DNA of 13,617 nucleotides from Hydrogenimonas sp. (GCA_021647345.1 JAKIUX010000007.1:1-13617); one strand, 5' to 3'. Positions 6,760 to 13,617 are shown, counted from the stretch's first letter. Notes: a model not told the origin generated them from the sequence alone. Translations and numbers: made by a program.

Positions 6760-8294
6760 AGTACAGTCACCTTTAGATCGCCGTGATAAATTCCAGTATC
6801 TTCATCTTTATAAATCTTATCTATATCTGTATGAATTCTATTTTCATAAGTATCGGTAAGATATTTTATAAATTGAGTGATCTGCTTTTCACTCTTGGAG
6901 TAGAGAGATAGAGTAAAGAGGTTGTCGTCATCTGTTATTTTTGTCACTCTAACGTCAAATTTCGTCATATTGTTTCCAAAGCCGACTATCGTTTTGGCTT
7001 TCATCGGATAGTTCACCTTCTTGTCGTATATTGCAGATAGAATCTTTTTCTTCTTCTCAAATAGGCTGTTTTCCGCCTCTATCCTTGCAAGGATATTACT
7101 TTTCTCTTTTTCAAGTGCAGCTATCTCCCTTTTTATAGAGGTGACAAGTTGATTTAGTCTCGCTTCCTCTTTTTTTAGCCTGTCGTTTGATATCTTTACA
7201 TAGGTGTCGTAAGTATAGTTATATACGGGTATTGACAGTGCAAGAACTATTGTCGCGGCAGTTGTTATTATGAATTGGCCGCTTCTTCTTGCAACGAATG
7301 GAGGAGGGCGGAAATAAATGGTAAAGTTAGGGCTATCTTCGCCTTCAATATTCTTTATCGCTTCAAGTACTGAAAGAAAGTGGAACTGGTCAATATACCA
7401 GTCTCCCTTTTCCATCTCATAGTCGAAATCGAAGTCGTTTGCTTCAATGCCCAAATAGGTGTGTGCATATTCGTTTAGGCCAAGAATTGGCCCGGATTCT
7501 GAACCGGTATAGAACATATCTATCTTTTCGATTTCGAATGCTCTTTTGGCATAAATCAAAATATCGTTTACATATAGAAAGATTTCGCTAAAGAGTTTCA
7601 TCAAGTGGTCTTGATAGTCGAAATTTGATGTTTTCAAACCCTCGTTTTTTAGCATTTCAAAGAAGGAGTCCTCATCTACCCGCTCTCCGTATAGTTCGCA
7701 AAATCTTTCATAGATGTTTTCGAAAGAGTATTTCAAAGATTTGGAGTATATATACTCACCATCTTTAAAAAGAGCCAAAAATGCGTCCTCTTTTTGGAAA
7801 TAGAGATACCCGTGAACGCCATAGGACTCCAAAATCTCTTTTTCGTATATGTTTTGGATCAGGTATGGCTTTGGGTAGATATAGTCAATATATTTTACTT
7901 CTTGCTTTACATGGTCAAAGACTTCATGTATCACTTCCGGTTCCGCAACAAATACATGAAAAGAGCGGAGTTTATCTGTTTTTCGGCTTGGTATTTCGAA
8001 ATAGCGTATAATATACTCAACTGCCTGATCGAGTCCGAGATCGTCATAGGCTTTCAGCTCTATCGCATCTTGCAGATCTTCAGGAGGTATATTGACACTG
8101 ACCTCCACTATAGAGGAGATGAAGTCTTTTGCATCTATAGTGGAGACGACAAAATTTTTCTTATCGTACTGCAGTTTGGCAATCTTCTCTATAGAGTTGT
8201 TTAGAAACTGATAATATTGGTTTTGGTAGGCATTTATAGATACAATCTTTTGAAAGCCTATGCCTTTTTCACTGCTATGAGATCCGCTGAACAT
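6756..8294 (-). CDS. MshI-like fused PilM/PilN (GspL-like) inner-membrane assembly protein
   Basis: A 512-aa protein counted from the ATG at 8294. Residues 1-320 have the PilM/GspL cytoplasmic pattern: VVSTIDAKDFISSIVEVSVN followed by PPEDLQDAIELKAYDDL, then a late segment MFYTGSESGPILGLNEYAHTYLGIE that parallels the PilM GG-GLxxxLxxxLG element. An IYFRPPPF stretch (about 326-333) resembles the start of PilN. One transmembrane helix follows at about 341-360 (FIITTAATIVLALSIPVYNY), then a coiled coil at about 367-420 and a small periplasmic PilN-like domain to the end. The protein thus joins what are usually PilM and PilN, as GspL does and as MshI partly does. It should form the cytoplasmic ring-to-periplasm link of the machine. 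Start choice: GAGG at 8302-8305 lies 7 nt before this ATG, whereas an in-frame TTG at 8309 overlaps that ribosome site. This is the first gene of the pilus block. Whether it matches Campylobacter CtsX is worth checking. Confidence 0.83.
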   Translation of the reverse strand: MFSGSHSSEKGIGFQKIVSINAYQNQYYQFLNNSIEKIAKLQYDKKNFVVSTIDAKDFISSIVEVSVNIPPEDLQDAIELKAYDDLGLDQAVEYIIRYFEIPSRKTDKLRSFHVFVAEPEVIHEVFDHVKQEVKYIDYIYPKPYLIQNIYEKEILESYGVHGYLYFQKEDAFLALFKDGEYIYSKSLKYSFENIYERFCELYGERVDEDSFFEMLKNEGLKTSNFDYQDHLMKLFSEIFLYVNDILIYAKRAFEIEKIDMFYTGSESGPILGLNEYAHTYLGIEANDFDFDYEMEKGDWYIDQFHFLSVLEAIKNIEGEDSPNFTIYFRPPPFVARRSGQFIITTAATIVLALSIPVYNYTYDTYVKISNDRLKKEEARLNQLVTSIKREIAALEKEKSNILARIEAENSLFEKKKKILSAIYDKKVNYPMKAKTIVGFGNNMTKFDVRVTKITDDDNLFTLSLYSKSEKQITQFIKYLTDTYENRIHTDIDKIYKDEDTGIYHGDLKVTVL

Positions 8295-8407
8295 ATGAGT
8301 GCCTCGCAACTATTATTTATAATTTTAACTTTTACCAATTTTAACCAACCAAAGCTTAAAAGATAGTTTGTAATTAACAAAAAATACCTAATAATTATCG
8401 TACCCTT
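8295..8407 (-). promoter_or_regulatory. AT-rich leader before the pilus gene block, with weak candidate promoter
   Basis: This 113-bp gap is the only sizeable non-coding space in the minus-strand gene run. On the minus strand it contains TATAAA (8316-8321) as a candidate -10, placing transcription start about 15 nt before the ATG at 8294. There is no convincing -35, which is common for Campylobacterota sigma-70 promoters. Two direct copies of GTTAAAATT (8337-8345 and 8321-8329) lie exactly 16 bp apart and could be A/T-tract promoter elements or an operator. No GC-rich hairpin with a U-tract follows era, so read-through from the housekeeping operon is likely in addition. The region is very AT-rich, and chance matches are easy. 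Confidence 0.4.
8302..8305 (-). promoter_or_regulatory. Shine-Dalgarno GAGG that sets the start of the PilM/PilN-like gene
   Basis: On the minus strand GAGG lies 7 nt upstream of the ATG at 8294-8292. It sits inside any reading that would begin at the TTG at 8309, so it argues for the ATG start and a 512-aa product. Confidence 0.65.
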
Positions 8408-9319
8408 CTAATCGAAGTGGTATCCGATCTCTTCTAAGGATTTTTTTGTTTTGGACCATCCGCTTTTAACACTGACGAAGAGTTCAAGAAAAACCTTTTT
8501 TCCAGCAAAGTGTTCTATCTTGATTCTTGCATCTCGTCCGATCCGTTTAATGGTCGAACCGCCTTTTCCGACCAAAATCATCTTTTGGCTTCTCTTTTCA
8601 GCAACGATAGTCGCCATAACTCTTTCAAGCTTCGGCAGCTCCTCTATCTTTTCGATGATAACATCCGTCTCGTAAGGAATCTCATCGCTGAGATTCTCGA
8701 AGATAGACTCCCTGATCAGCTCTTTGTAGATATCCCTAATATTGGTTGTCGTTAAAAGATCGGGGTCGTATAGCCACGGCGACATCGGCAGATGTTTTAC
8801 TATTTCGCCAAGCAGCTCGCTTTTGCCCACATCTTTTTTGACCGAAACGGGAACGAGAGCCAGGAATCTATCCTGAAACTTTCTGTATTCATCTATCTTT
8901 TTTAAAAGATCTTTGCCGCTCACCTCGTCGGTTTTGCTTAAAACCACTATATGAGGGCGATTTTTGGAGTTTAGCTCCAAAAACTTTTTATAGTGCTGCA
9001 AGCTATCTTTCGCCGGGGCGAGAAAGAGAATAAGATCGCAGTCGCCTATCGCTTTAAACACCTCTTGAAGCATGAATTTGTTCAAAAGGCGCTCTTTCTC
9101 ATGTATCCCGGGCGTATCGACAAATATTATCTGAGAATTTTCATGCATCACGATAATATTCATCCTCTTTCTTGTAGCTTGAGCCTTTTTACTGACCATA
9201 GCCAGCTTCTCTCCCACCAGCCAGTTGAGCAGAGTGCTCTTTCCGGCGTTAGGGCGGCCTACAACAGCTACGAAGCCGGCTTTCGTCGTTTCAGAGGATG
9301 TATCTTGCGACATCTTCAT
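8408..9319 (-). CDS. era: Ribosome-assembly GTPase Era
   Basis: Era binds the 3' end of 16S rRNA and helps 30S maturation. The 303-aa product has G1 GRPNAGKS (21-28), a switch-I region with QATRKR (47-52), G3 DTPG (68-71), a G4-position motif SKTD (128-131, where NKxD is usual), and a G5-like VSV (about 158-160). A C-terminal KH domain carries the RNA-binding GKGGSTIKRIG loop (about 251-261), ending with the SGWSKTKKSLEEIGY tail seen in Era. Length is normal for the family. Two starts are possible: ATG at 9319 or ATG at 9313. Neither has a strong Shine-Dalgarno, and both lie inside the hslU 3' end (29 or 23 bp overlap), so translation is probably coupled to hslU. It follows rplI-hslV-hslU, the arrangement known in Helicobacter and Campylobacter. 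Confidence 0.97.
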   Translation of the reverse strand: MKMSQDTSSETTKAGFVAVVGRPNAGKSTLLNWLVGEKLAMVSKKAQATRKRMNIIVMHENSQIIFVDTPGIHEKERLLNKFMLQEVFKAIGDCDLILFLAPAKDSLQHYKKFLELNSKNRPHIVVLSKTDEVSGKDLLKKIDEYRKFQDRFLALVPVSVKKDVGKSELLGEIVKHLPMSPWLYDPDLLTTTNIRDIYKELIRESIFENLSDEIPYETDVIIEKIEELPKLERVMATIVAEKRSQKMILVGKGGSTIKRIGRDARIKIEHFAGKKVFLELFVSVKSGWSKTKKSLEEIGYHFD

Positions 9320-10628
9320 TCTCTACGATAGCATCGAGCTTCTCATGTACATAATCGGCCGTTATCGTAAAAGTTTTACCTTTGTAGCTGTCGGCGTCGA
9401 AACTTATCTCTTCAAGTACCTTCTCTATGACAGTGTGAAGGCGTCTTGCGCCTATATCCTCCGTTCTCTCGTTTGCCTGAAAACTCACTTTCGCTATGGC
9501 GTGCAGCGCTTCGTCATCAAAAGCGAGCTCCATCCCCTCGACGCTTAGAAGTGCCTGATACTGCTTTATAAGAGAGTTTTTCGGTTTTGTCAAAATCTCA
9601 TAGAGAGCCTCTTCTGTCAGCGAGTCGAGTTCGACTCTAAGAGGAAAACGCCCTTGCAGTTCAGGAATGAGGTCACTCGGCTTGCTGACATGGAAAGCTC
9701 CGGCGGCGATAAATAGTATATGGTCGGTTTGAACGGTTCCATATTTGGTGTTGACGCTGCTTCCTTCGACAATCGGAAGAAGGTCCCTTTGTACACCCTC
9801 TTTGCTCGGGTCCTGCCTTCCGCTGTTTTGGCTCGATACCGCTATCTTGTCAATTTCGTCGAGAAAGATTATACCTCCCTGTTCCGCCCGTCTTAGAGCC
9901 TCCTGCTTTATCTGCTCCTCATCTAGAAGTCTCTCGCTAGCAGCCTGGCGCAGGATTTTCTTCGCCTCTTTCACTTTAACCTCTTTTCTATTCTCTCGCC
10001 CGAAGGAGCCGAAAACTTTTGCCAAAGACTCTTGAACCCTGCTCATCTCCGGAGGGAGATTTTCACTGCCCATCTCGATTTTCGGAGCGGGCATCTCCAC
10101 CTCCACAGTCAAGTTGTCCAGTTCTCCTTTCCTGAGCTTCTGCTTCATTCTTTCAAAACTTGTCTCATACTCACGAAGTTTCGTCTCGGTAGCGCCTTTG
10201 GGAAGTGGAGGCAGAAGCTTCTCAATAATCATCTTCTCGACATATTCGTCTATTTCCCGGCTCTTTAACTCTTTCTGCTCCTGCGTAACCAGATTTACCG
10301 AAGTCGCTACGAGATCTCTTATCATCGATTCCACATCTCTTCCGACGAAACCGACCTCCGTATACTTGCTCGCTTCAACCTTTACGAATGGGTACCCCAT
10401 CATCTTTGCTAGACGTCTTGCGATTTCGGTCTTTCCTACGCCTGTCGATCCTATCATCAAGATATTTTTTGGCATTATCTCATCTTGAATTTCGTTTGGA
10501 AGCTGCATGCGTCTGTATCGGTTTCTAAGCGCTACAGCTATAGTTTTTTTCGCCTTCTCCTGACCAATTACATAGTTGTCGAGATACTCTACTATCTCTT
10601 TTGGTGTCATACTCTCTGCTTCTCTCAT
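9291..10628 (-). CDS. hslU: HslU (ClpY), ATP-dependent unfoldase of the HslUV protease
   Basis: AAA+ hexamer that unfolds substrates and feeds them to HslV. The 445-aa product matches the usual length of about 440. It shows [17 protein letters not shown] near the start, Walker A GSTGVGKT (60-67), a pore loop GFVG (93-96; GYVG is the common form), the inserted I-domain (about 110-240, charged and helical), Walker B FLDEID (255-260), sensor 1 IAAGAF (307-312), an arginine finger in LQGRF (R327), and sensor 2 GARRL (393-397). The C-terminus [10 protein letters not shown] fits the tail that inserts between HslV subunits to activate them. The ATG at 10628 overlaps the hslV stop by 4 bp (ATGA). An internal Met at codon 7 is less likely, because extra residues before MTPKEIV are usual. 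The 3' end overlaps the era start. Confidence 0.98.
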   Translation of the reverse strand: MREAESMTPKEIVEYLDNYVIGQEKAKKTIAVALRNRYRRMQLPNEIQDEIMPKNILMIGSTGVGKTEIARRLAKMMGYPFVKVEASKYTEVGFVGRDVESMIRDLVATSVNLVTQEQKELKSREIDEYVEKMIIEKLLPPLPKGATETKLREYETSFERMKQKLRKGELDNLTVEVEMPAPKIEMGSENLPPEMSRVQESLAKVFGSFGRENRKEVKVKEAKKILRQAASERLLDEEQIKQEALRRAEQGGIIFLDEIDKIAVSSQNSGRQDPSKEGVQRDLLPIVEGSSVNTKYGTVQTDHILFIAAGAFHVSKPSDLIPELQGRFPLRVELDSLTEEALYEILTKPKNSLIKQYQALLSVEGMELAFDDEALHAIAKVSFQANERTEDIGARRLHTVIEKVLEEISFDADSYKGKTFTITADYVHEKLDAIVENEDVARYIL

Positions 10629-11161
10629 CTTTTCAGTTCCAATGTCTTGATATTGTGGTTTGTATAGATACAGAGGTCTGCCGCTATATGCAGGCTCTCC
10701 TCTACAAGAGCTTTCGGCTCCATCTTCGCATGCCTGGCCAGAGCCCTTGCGGCTGAGATGGCGAAGTTGCCGCCGCTGCCTATAGCAGCGATTTTGCCAT
10801 CTTCGGGCTCTACAACATCTCCGTTGCCGCTAAGAATGAAGATGTGGTCGTTATTCAAAACTATCATCATTGCTTCTAGCCGTCTTAATACTTTATCTTT
10901 GCGCCACGCCTTTGAAAAATCTATTACAGCCTTTAAAAGGTCTCCTTTTCTGCTTTGTAAAAATCCTTCAAACATATCAAATAGATTGAACGCATCCGCC
11001 GTGCTTCCTGCGAAGCCTGCGAGCACCTGGCCGTTGTAGAGAGTTCTTATTTTTGTGGCGTTCCCTTTTAATACGGCGTTTCCGAAGGTTACCTGCCCAT
11101 CTCCTCCGATAACGGCGTATTCGTCAGCTCTATAGGCCAGTATAGTTGTCGCTTCAAACAT
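10625..11161 (-). CDS. hslV: HslV (ClpQ), threonine protease subunit of HslUV
   Basis: Proteasome-beta-like peptidase forming a double hexamer capped by HslU. The 178-aa product begins MFEATTIL. Aligning the TTI that starts mature HslV in E. coli places the catalytic N-terminal threonine at residue 5, after a four-residue propeptide (MFEA) rather than after Met alone. Other family signatures are [10 protein letters not shown] (19-28), [10 protein letters not shown] (about 49-58), [32 protein letters not shown] and LCIYTNHN near the C-terminus. It starts 3 nt after the rplI stop, with a GGAG 8 nt upstream of the ATG, and overlaps hslU by 4 bp. The pairing with hslU makes the function secure. 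Propeptide removal is presumably autocatalytic. Confidence 0.98.
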   Translation of the reverse strand: MFEATTILAYRADEYAVIGGDGQVTFGNAVLKGNATKIRTLYNGQVLAGFAGSTADAFNLFDMFEGFLQSRKGDLLKAVIDFSKAWRKDKVLRRLEAMMIVLNNDHIFILSGNGDVVEPEDGKIAAIGSGGNFAISAARALARHAKMEPKALVEESLHIAADLCIYTNHNIKTLELKR

Positions 11162-11164
11162 CTT

Positions 11165-11608
11165 CTACTCTCCAACCACTTCAAATTTGAGTTTTGCGTG
11201 AATACCGTGCCCCAGCTTTACATCAGCCTCGTATATTCCTGTCGCTTTAATGGCATGGTCGAGATGTATGAGCTTTTTATCTATATCTATCCCATCTTTT
11301 TTTAGGGCTTCAGCTATATCGTGGTTGGTAACAGCTCCAAACAAAGAGCCGTTGGCTCCGAGTTTTTTTGAAACTACAAGAGATTTGCTCTCGAGTCTCT
11401 CTTTGAGTCTGCCAATACGCTCGAGCTCGGCAGCCTCTTCTGCTCTTTTTCTCTCCTGCTCTCTTTTCCACTCCTCAATAACTTCGTCAGTTGCGACTTT
11501 AGCGAAGCCTTTCGCTACGAGAAAGTTTTTTCCGTATCCATCTTTTACCTCTTTTATCTCTCCCGCTTTGCCGAGACTCTTCACATCTTTTACGAGAAGT
11601 ACTTTCAT
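11165..11608 (-). CDS. rplI: 50S ribosomal protein bL9
   Basis: The 147-aa product matches bL9. The N-terminal 23S rRNA-binding domain starts [20 protein letters not shown] and contains [13 protein letters not shown] (about 24-36). A long charged connecting helix follows (about 42-75, rich in Glu/Lys/Arg). The C-terminal domain contains [20 protein letters not shown] (about 87-106) and a final beta stretch KLKFEVVGE. Its start has an AGAGGA 8 nt upstream. It is the first gene of the minus-strand run and is preceded by a candidate promoter in the divergent gap. The usual partners rpsF/ssb/rpsR are not adjacent. Linkage to hslV instead is the Campylobacterota arrangement. Confidence 0.98.
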   Translation of the reverse strand: MKVLLVKDVKSLGKAGEIKEVKDGYGKNFLVAKGFAKVATDEVIEEWKREQERKRAEEAAELERIGRLKERLESKSLVVSKKLGANGSLFGAVTNHDIAEALKKDGIDIDKKLIHLDHAIKATGIYEADVKLGHGIHAKLKFEVVGE

Positions 11609-11640
11609 GCAAATATTCCTCTCTTTTTATAATTTTAGTG

Positions 11641-11671
11641 ATTATATCGAAAAAGGGGTTAATCGTCGCAA
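11641..11671 (-). promoter_or_regulatory. Candidate sigma-70 promoter for rplI-hslV-hslU-era
   Basis: On the minus strand TATAAT (11641-11646) is preceded by TTGCGA (11666-11671) with a 19-nt spacer. The -10 lies about 32 nt before the rplI ATG, giving a leader of roughly 25 nt with an AGAGGA ribosome site. The -10 is a perfect consensus; the -35 and the long spacer are weaker. Confidence 0.55.
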
Positions 11672-11730
11672 GGTTTCTTTGCAAACGGGCATAGCTGGCA
11701 TGAAACTAAAAACTATCCAAAAAGTTGGGA

Positions 11731-11736
11731 TATAAT
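11731..11736 (+). promoter_or_regulatory. Candidate -10 box for the M3 oligopeptidase gene
   Basis: TATAAT lies 24 nt before the ATG at 11761, giving a leader of about 17 nt. An AGGA at 11750-11753 is 7 nt from the ATG. There is no clear -35; the upstream 25 bp are A-rich instead, in line with the weak -35 of Campylobacterota promoters. Together with the rplI promoter it makes the 152-bp gap a divergent promoter region. Confidence 0.5.
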
Positions 11737-11760
11737 TGCACAAAAAAGCAGGAATAGGAT

Positions 11761-13617
11761 ATGTTCGCAAAATTTGATATACCTAATTACGAAAGCTTCG
11801 CTACAAAGCTAAAGAGGCTGCTTGATGAGAATGAAAAAGAGATAGAGAGGTTGATAGAGAGCGGGGAGAGAGAGTATATCTCTTTTATTAGACCCTATAT
11901 GGAGAGTTTCGAGAAGCTCGATCTTTTTTTTACGCCCCTTTCTCATCTAAACAGTGTAGAGAACTCCAAAGAGACTCAAAAGGCGTATGAAGAGTCGCTG
12001 CCTCTTTTGTCTTACTACCATACCAGACTTTCGCAAAATAGAGATCTGTTTGAGGCGTTCAAAAAAATAGAGGGTAAAGATAGGGCGCAAAAAGAGGTGC
12101 TGAGACAGGAGATCAGAGACTTCAAGCTCTCCGGCGTCGATCTGCCTGAAGATAAGAAGAAGAGACTTGAAGAGATAAATCTCAAGCTGAGCGAACTAAA
12201 CAACAGCTTCTCCCAGAATCTTTTGGACGCGACAAATGAGTATGAGCTGATTATTGATAGTCCAGAAGATGTAAAAGGAGTGCCGGCAAGCGATCTTGAA
12301 CTTGCAAAAACCGAAAAGGATGGCAAAACGGTTTGGCGCTTCACTCTTCACGCACCAAGCTATATGGCCTACATGACCTACGGACCCAACAGAGAACTGC
12401 GGCAGAAGCTCTATAGAGCCTATGTTACAAGGGCTCCTAAAAATGAGAAGATTATCGATGAGATTCTACTCTTAAGAGATGAGAAGGCGAAGATTTTAGG
12501 CTTCGATCACTATAGCGAGCTCTCTTTAGCAACGAAGATGGCACAAAATGATGAAGCCGTGGTCGAGTTTTTAAACCAGCTTGCCGAAGCCTCTATGCCA
12601 TATGCCAAGGAGGAGATTAGCAGACTCTCTCTTTTGGCTAAAGAGGATGGTGTAGAGAAGCTTGAGAGTTACGATGTAGCATACTATAGTGAAAAGTTGA
12701 AAAAGGTAGAGCTTGACTTCGACGATGAAGAGACAAGAGCATACTTTGAACAGAGTAGAGTCTTGAAGGGTCTTCTCGATTTCGTATCGGAGCTATTCAA
12801 TGTTCGTTTTGTGCCGGTAGAGGCAGATGTGTGGAACGAAAAGGTCAAGGTTTTTGACATAGAGGAGGGTGGTAAACCTTTCGCTCGAATCTTTTTCGAC
12901 CTCGAAGCAAGAGATAACAAAAGGGGCGGCGCATGGATGAACGACTGGCAGACGCACCATGAAGATGAGAAAAATAGAGAGCACCCCGCCTCAGCGTTTG
13001 TTGTCTGCAACTTTCCCCCATCCAAAGATGGTGTTCCATCTCTGCTTAGGCATGATGATGTCGTTACGCTCTTTCACGAGATGGGGCACGCTATTCACCA
13101 CCTTTTTAGCAAGGTAAAAGAGCGGTTCGTAAGCGGCATTCACGGCGTGGAATGGGATGCTGTTGAGTTCCCTTCTCAGTTTCTGGAAAATTTCGCTTAC
13201 GAAAAGAGTGTTCTTAGTAGGTTTGCGCGCCACTATGAGACAAACGAGCCTCTGCCTCAAGAGCTTGCGCAAAAGATAAGAGGCAGCAAGAACTTTCTGG
13301 CCGCTCTTGGAATGTTGAGACAGATCGAGTTCGCTCTATTTGACTTCATGCTCCACCAGAAGCTCTACCAAGGGGATGAGGTGCAAAAACTTCTCGATTC
13401 GCTCAGAGATAGACTCTCTTTAATCAAGCCGCCATCTTACAACAGGTTTCAGTGGGGATTCTCACATATTTTTGCGGGGGGTTACGCTGCCGGTTACTAT
13501 AGCTACAAATGGGCCGAAGTTCTCAGTGCCGACGCGTTTTTTGAGTGCTACAACAGCGGTGAAATAAACTATAGTGCGCTAAAAGGCTACAAGTGCCATA
13601 TTCTTGAGTCCGGTGCG
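11761..13617 (+). CDS. prlC: M3-family zinc oligopeptidase (oligopeptidase A / PrlC-like), C-terminus beyond window
   Basis: Cytoplasmic metallopeptidase that degrades short peptides, including cleaved signal peptides and peptides released by large proteases. The reading frame is open from the ATG at 11761 to the right edge (619 codons); the family is usually about 640-690 aa, so only the last tens of residues are missing. The zinc site is HEMGH (H439, E440, H443), with the third ligand E469 in VEFPSQFLENF, the arrangement of the M3 family. The preceding GGAWMNDWQ and FVVCNFPPS segments and the later SHIFAGGYAAGYYSYKWAE segment, with its substrate-binding tyrosines, are also M3 landmarks. The N-terminal half is helical and charged, as expected for the channel-forming domain. 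It is divergent from rplI with its own -10 and AGGA ribosome site. PrlC/OpdA rather than PepF is favoured by the E/D-FPSQFLENF context and the overall length. Confidence 0.95.
   Translation, partial: MFAKFDIPNYESFATKLKRLLDENEKEIERLIESGEREYISFIRPYMESFEKLDLFFTPLSHLNSVENSKETQKAYEESLPLLSYYHTRLSQNRDLFEAFKKIEGKDRAQKEVLRQEIRDFKLSGVDLPEDKKKRLEEINLKLSELNNSFSQNLLDATNEYELIIDSPEDVKGVPASDLELAKTEKDGKTVWRFTLHAPSYMAYMTYGPNRELRQKLYRAYVTRAPKNEKIIDEILLLRDEKAKILGFDHYSELSLATKMAQNDEAVVEFLNQLAEASMPYAKEEISRLSLLAKEDGVEKLESYDVAYYSEKLKKVELDFDDEETRAYFEQSRVLKGLLDFVSELFNVRFVPVEADVWNEKVKVFDIEEGGKPFARIFFDLEARDNKRGGAWMNDWQTHHEDEKNREHPASAFVVCNFPPSKDGVPSLLRHDDVVTLFHEMGHAIHHLFSKVKERFVSGIHGVEWDAVEFPSQFLENFAYEKSVLSRFARHYETNEPLPQELAQKIRGSKNFLAALGMLRQIEFALFDFMLHQKLYQGDEVQKLLDSLRDRLSLIKPPSYNRFQWGFSHIFAGGYAAGYYSYKWAEVLSADAFFECYNSGEINYSALKGYKCHILESGA

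Noticed and set aside
7794..8204. Plus-strand open frame of 136 codons opposite the PilM/PilN-like gene
   Set aside because: Antisense to a gene with coherent domain architecture; no Shine-Dalgarno and aromatic-rich composition expected from the complement of Lys/Glu-rich coding.
1..8294. Classical type II secretion (Gsp) operon
   Set aside because: Gene order, a short secretin, MshM-type ATPase and MshN-like TPR protein fit MSHA/Cts better. No GspC, GspG-K or GspM/L pair in Gsp order is present in view, although a secretion role is not excluded.
8295..8309. TTG start at 8309 for the PilM/PilN-like gene
   Set aside because: The ATG at 8294 has GAGG at a 7-nt spacing, and the TTG itself lies within 4 nt of that ribosome site with none of its own.
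8370..8407. AT-only inverted repeat (TAATTA ... TAATTA) plus T-run after era as a rho-independent terminator
   Set aside because: The stem has no G-C pairs and is 6 bp, far too weak; it is likely chance in AT-rich DNA.
11250..11735. Long plus-strand open frame opposite rplI
   Set aside because: It is the antisense of a certain bL9 gene, has Ser/Leu-rich composition typical of a shadow frame, no ribosome site or family features.
12684..13025. Minus-strand open frames within the oligopeptidase gene
   Set aside because: They lie opposite conserved M3 peptidase sequence leading into the zinc site, and are Ser-rich shadows.
1..13617. CRISPR arrays, tRNA/rRNA genes, insertion sequences or phage genes
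   Set aside because: No regularly spaced repeats, no tRNA or rRNA-like segments, no transposase or integrase motifs; nearly all bases are in recognisable or coherent coding genes.

Overview
The window reads as chromosome from a Campylobacterota (epsilonproteobacterial) organism. The block rplI-hslV-hslU-era is in the order I know from Helicobacter and Campylobacter, the HslV N-terminus (MFEATTIL) has the short propeptide form I associate with that group, and codon use is AT-leaning. I cannot name the genus from sequence alone. Thirteen genes are on the minus strand (the last cut by the left edge) and one is on the plus strand (cut by the right edge). There is no mobile element, RNA gene, CRISPR array or long non-coding stretch.

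Right side (11761-13617, plus strand): an M3-family zinc oligopeptidase (PrlC/OpdA type), missing only its C-terminal end. It diverges from rplI across 152 bp that carry a plausible -10 box for each direction.

Middle (8408-11608, minus strand): a compact housekeeping operon. It encodes ribosomal protein bL9, the HslV protease, its HslU unfoldase and the ribosome-assembly GTPase Era. Gaps are 3 nt or less, and hslU overlaps era by 23-29 nt.

Left side (1-8294, minus strand): nine genes of a type IV pilus / type II secretion-like envelope machine. The order follows the MSHA pilus operon mshI-J-K-L-M-N-(extra gene)-E-G. In transcription order these are: a fused PilM/PilN-like inner-membrane protein; a PilO-like protein; a small PilP/MshK-like periplasmic protein; the outer-membrane secretin; an ExeA/MshM-type AAA+ ATPase; a membrane-anchored TPR protein (MshN-like); a small exported helical protein with no family I recognise; the GspE/MshE motor ATPase; and the start of the GspF/MshG platform protein. 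Nearly all junctions are 4-8 bp overlaps, so the set is probably translated in a coupled way and assembles as one complex. In Campylobacter the related cts genes (secretin, ATPases, platform) are needed for natural transformation, so DNA uptake is the leading guess, with adhesion or secretion as alternatives. No pilin or prepilin peptidase gene is in view.

The most interesting points are the motor ATPase with an apparently degenerate c-di-GMP-binding MshEN domain, the PilM-PilN fusion with an eroded actin-like nucleotide site, the unrecognised exported protein inserted between the mshN- and mshE-like genes, and the direct abutment of this machine to the rplI-hslVU-era operon without an obvious terminator.
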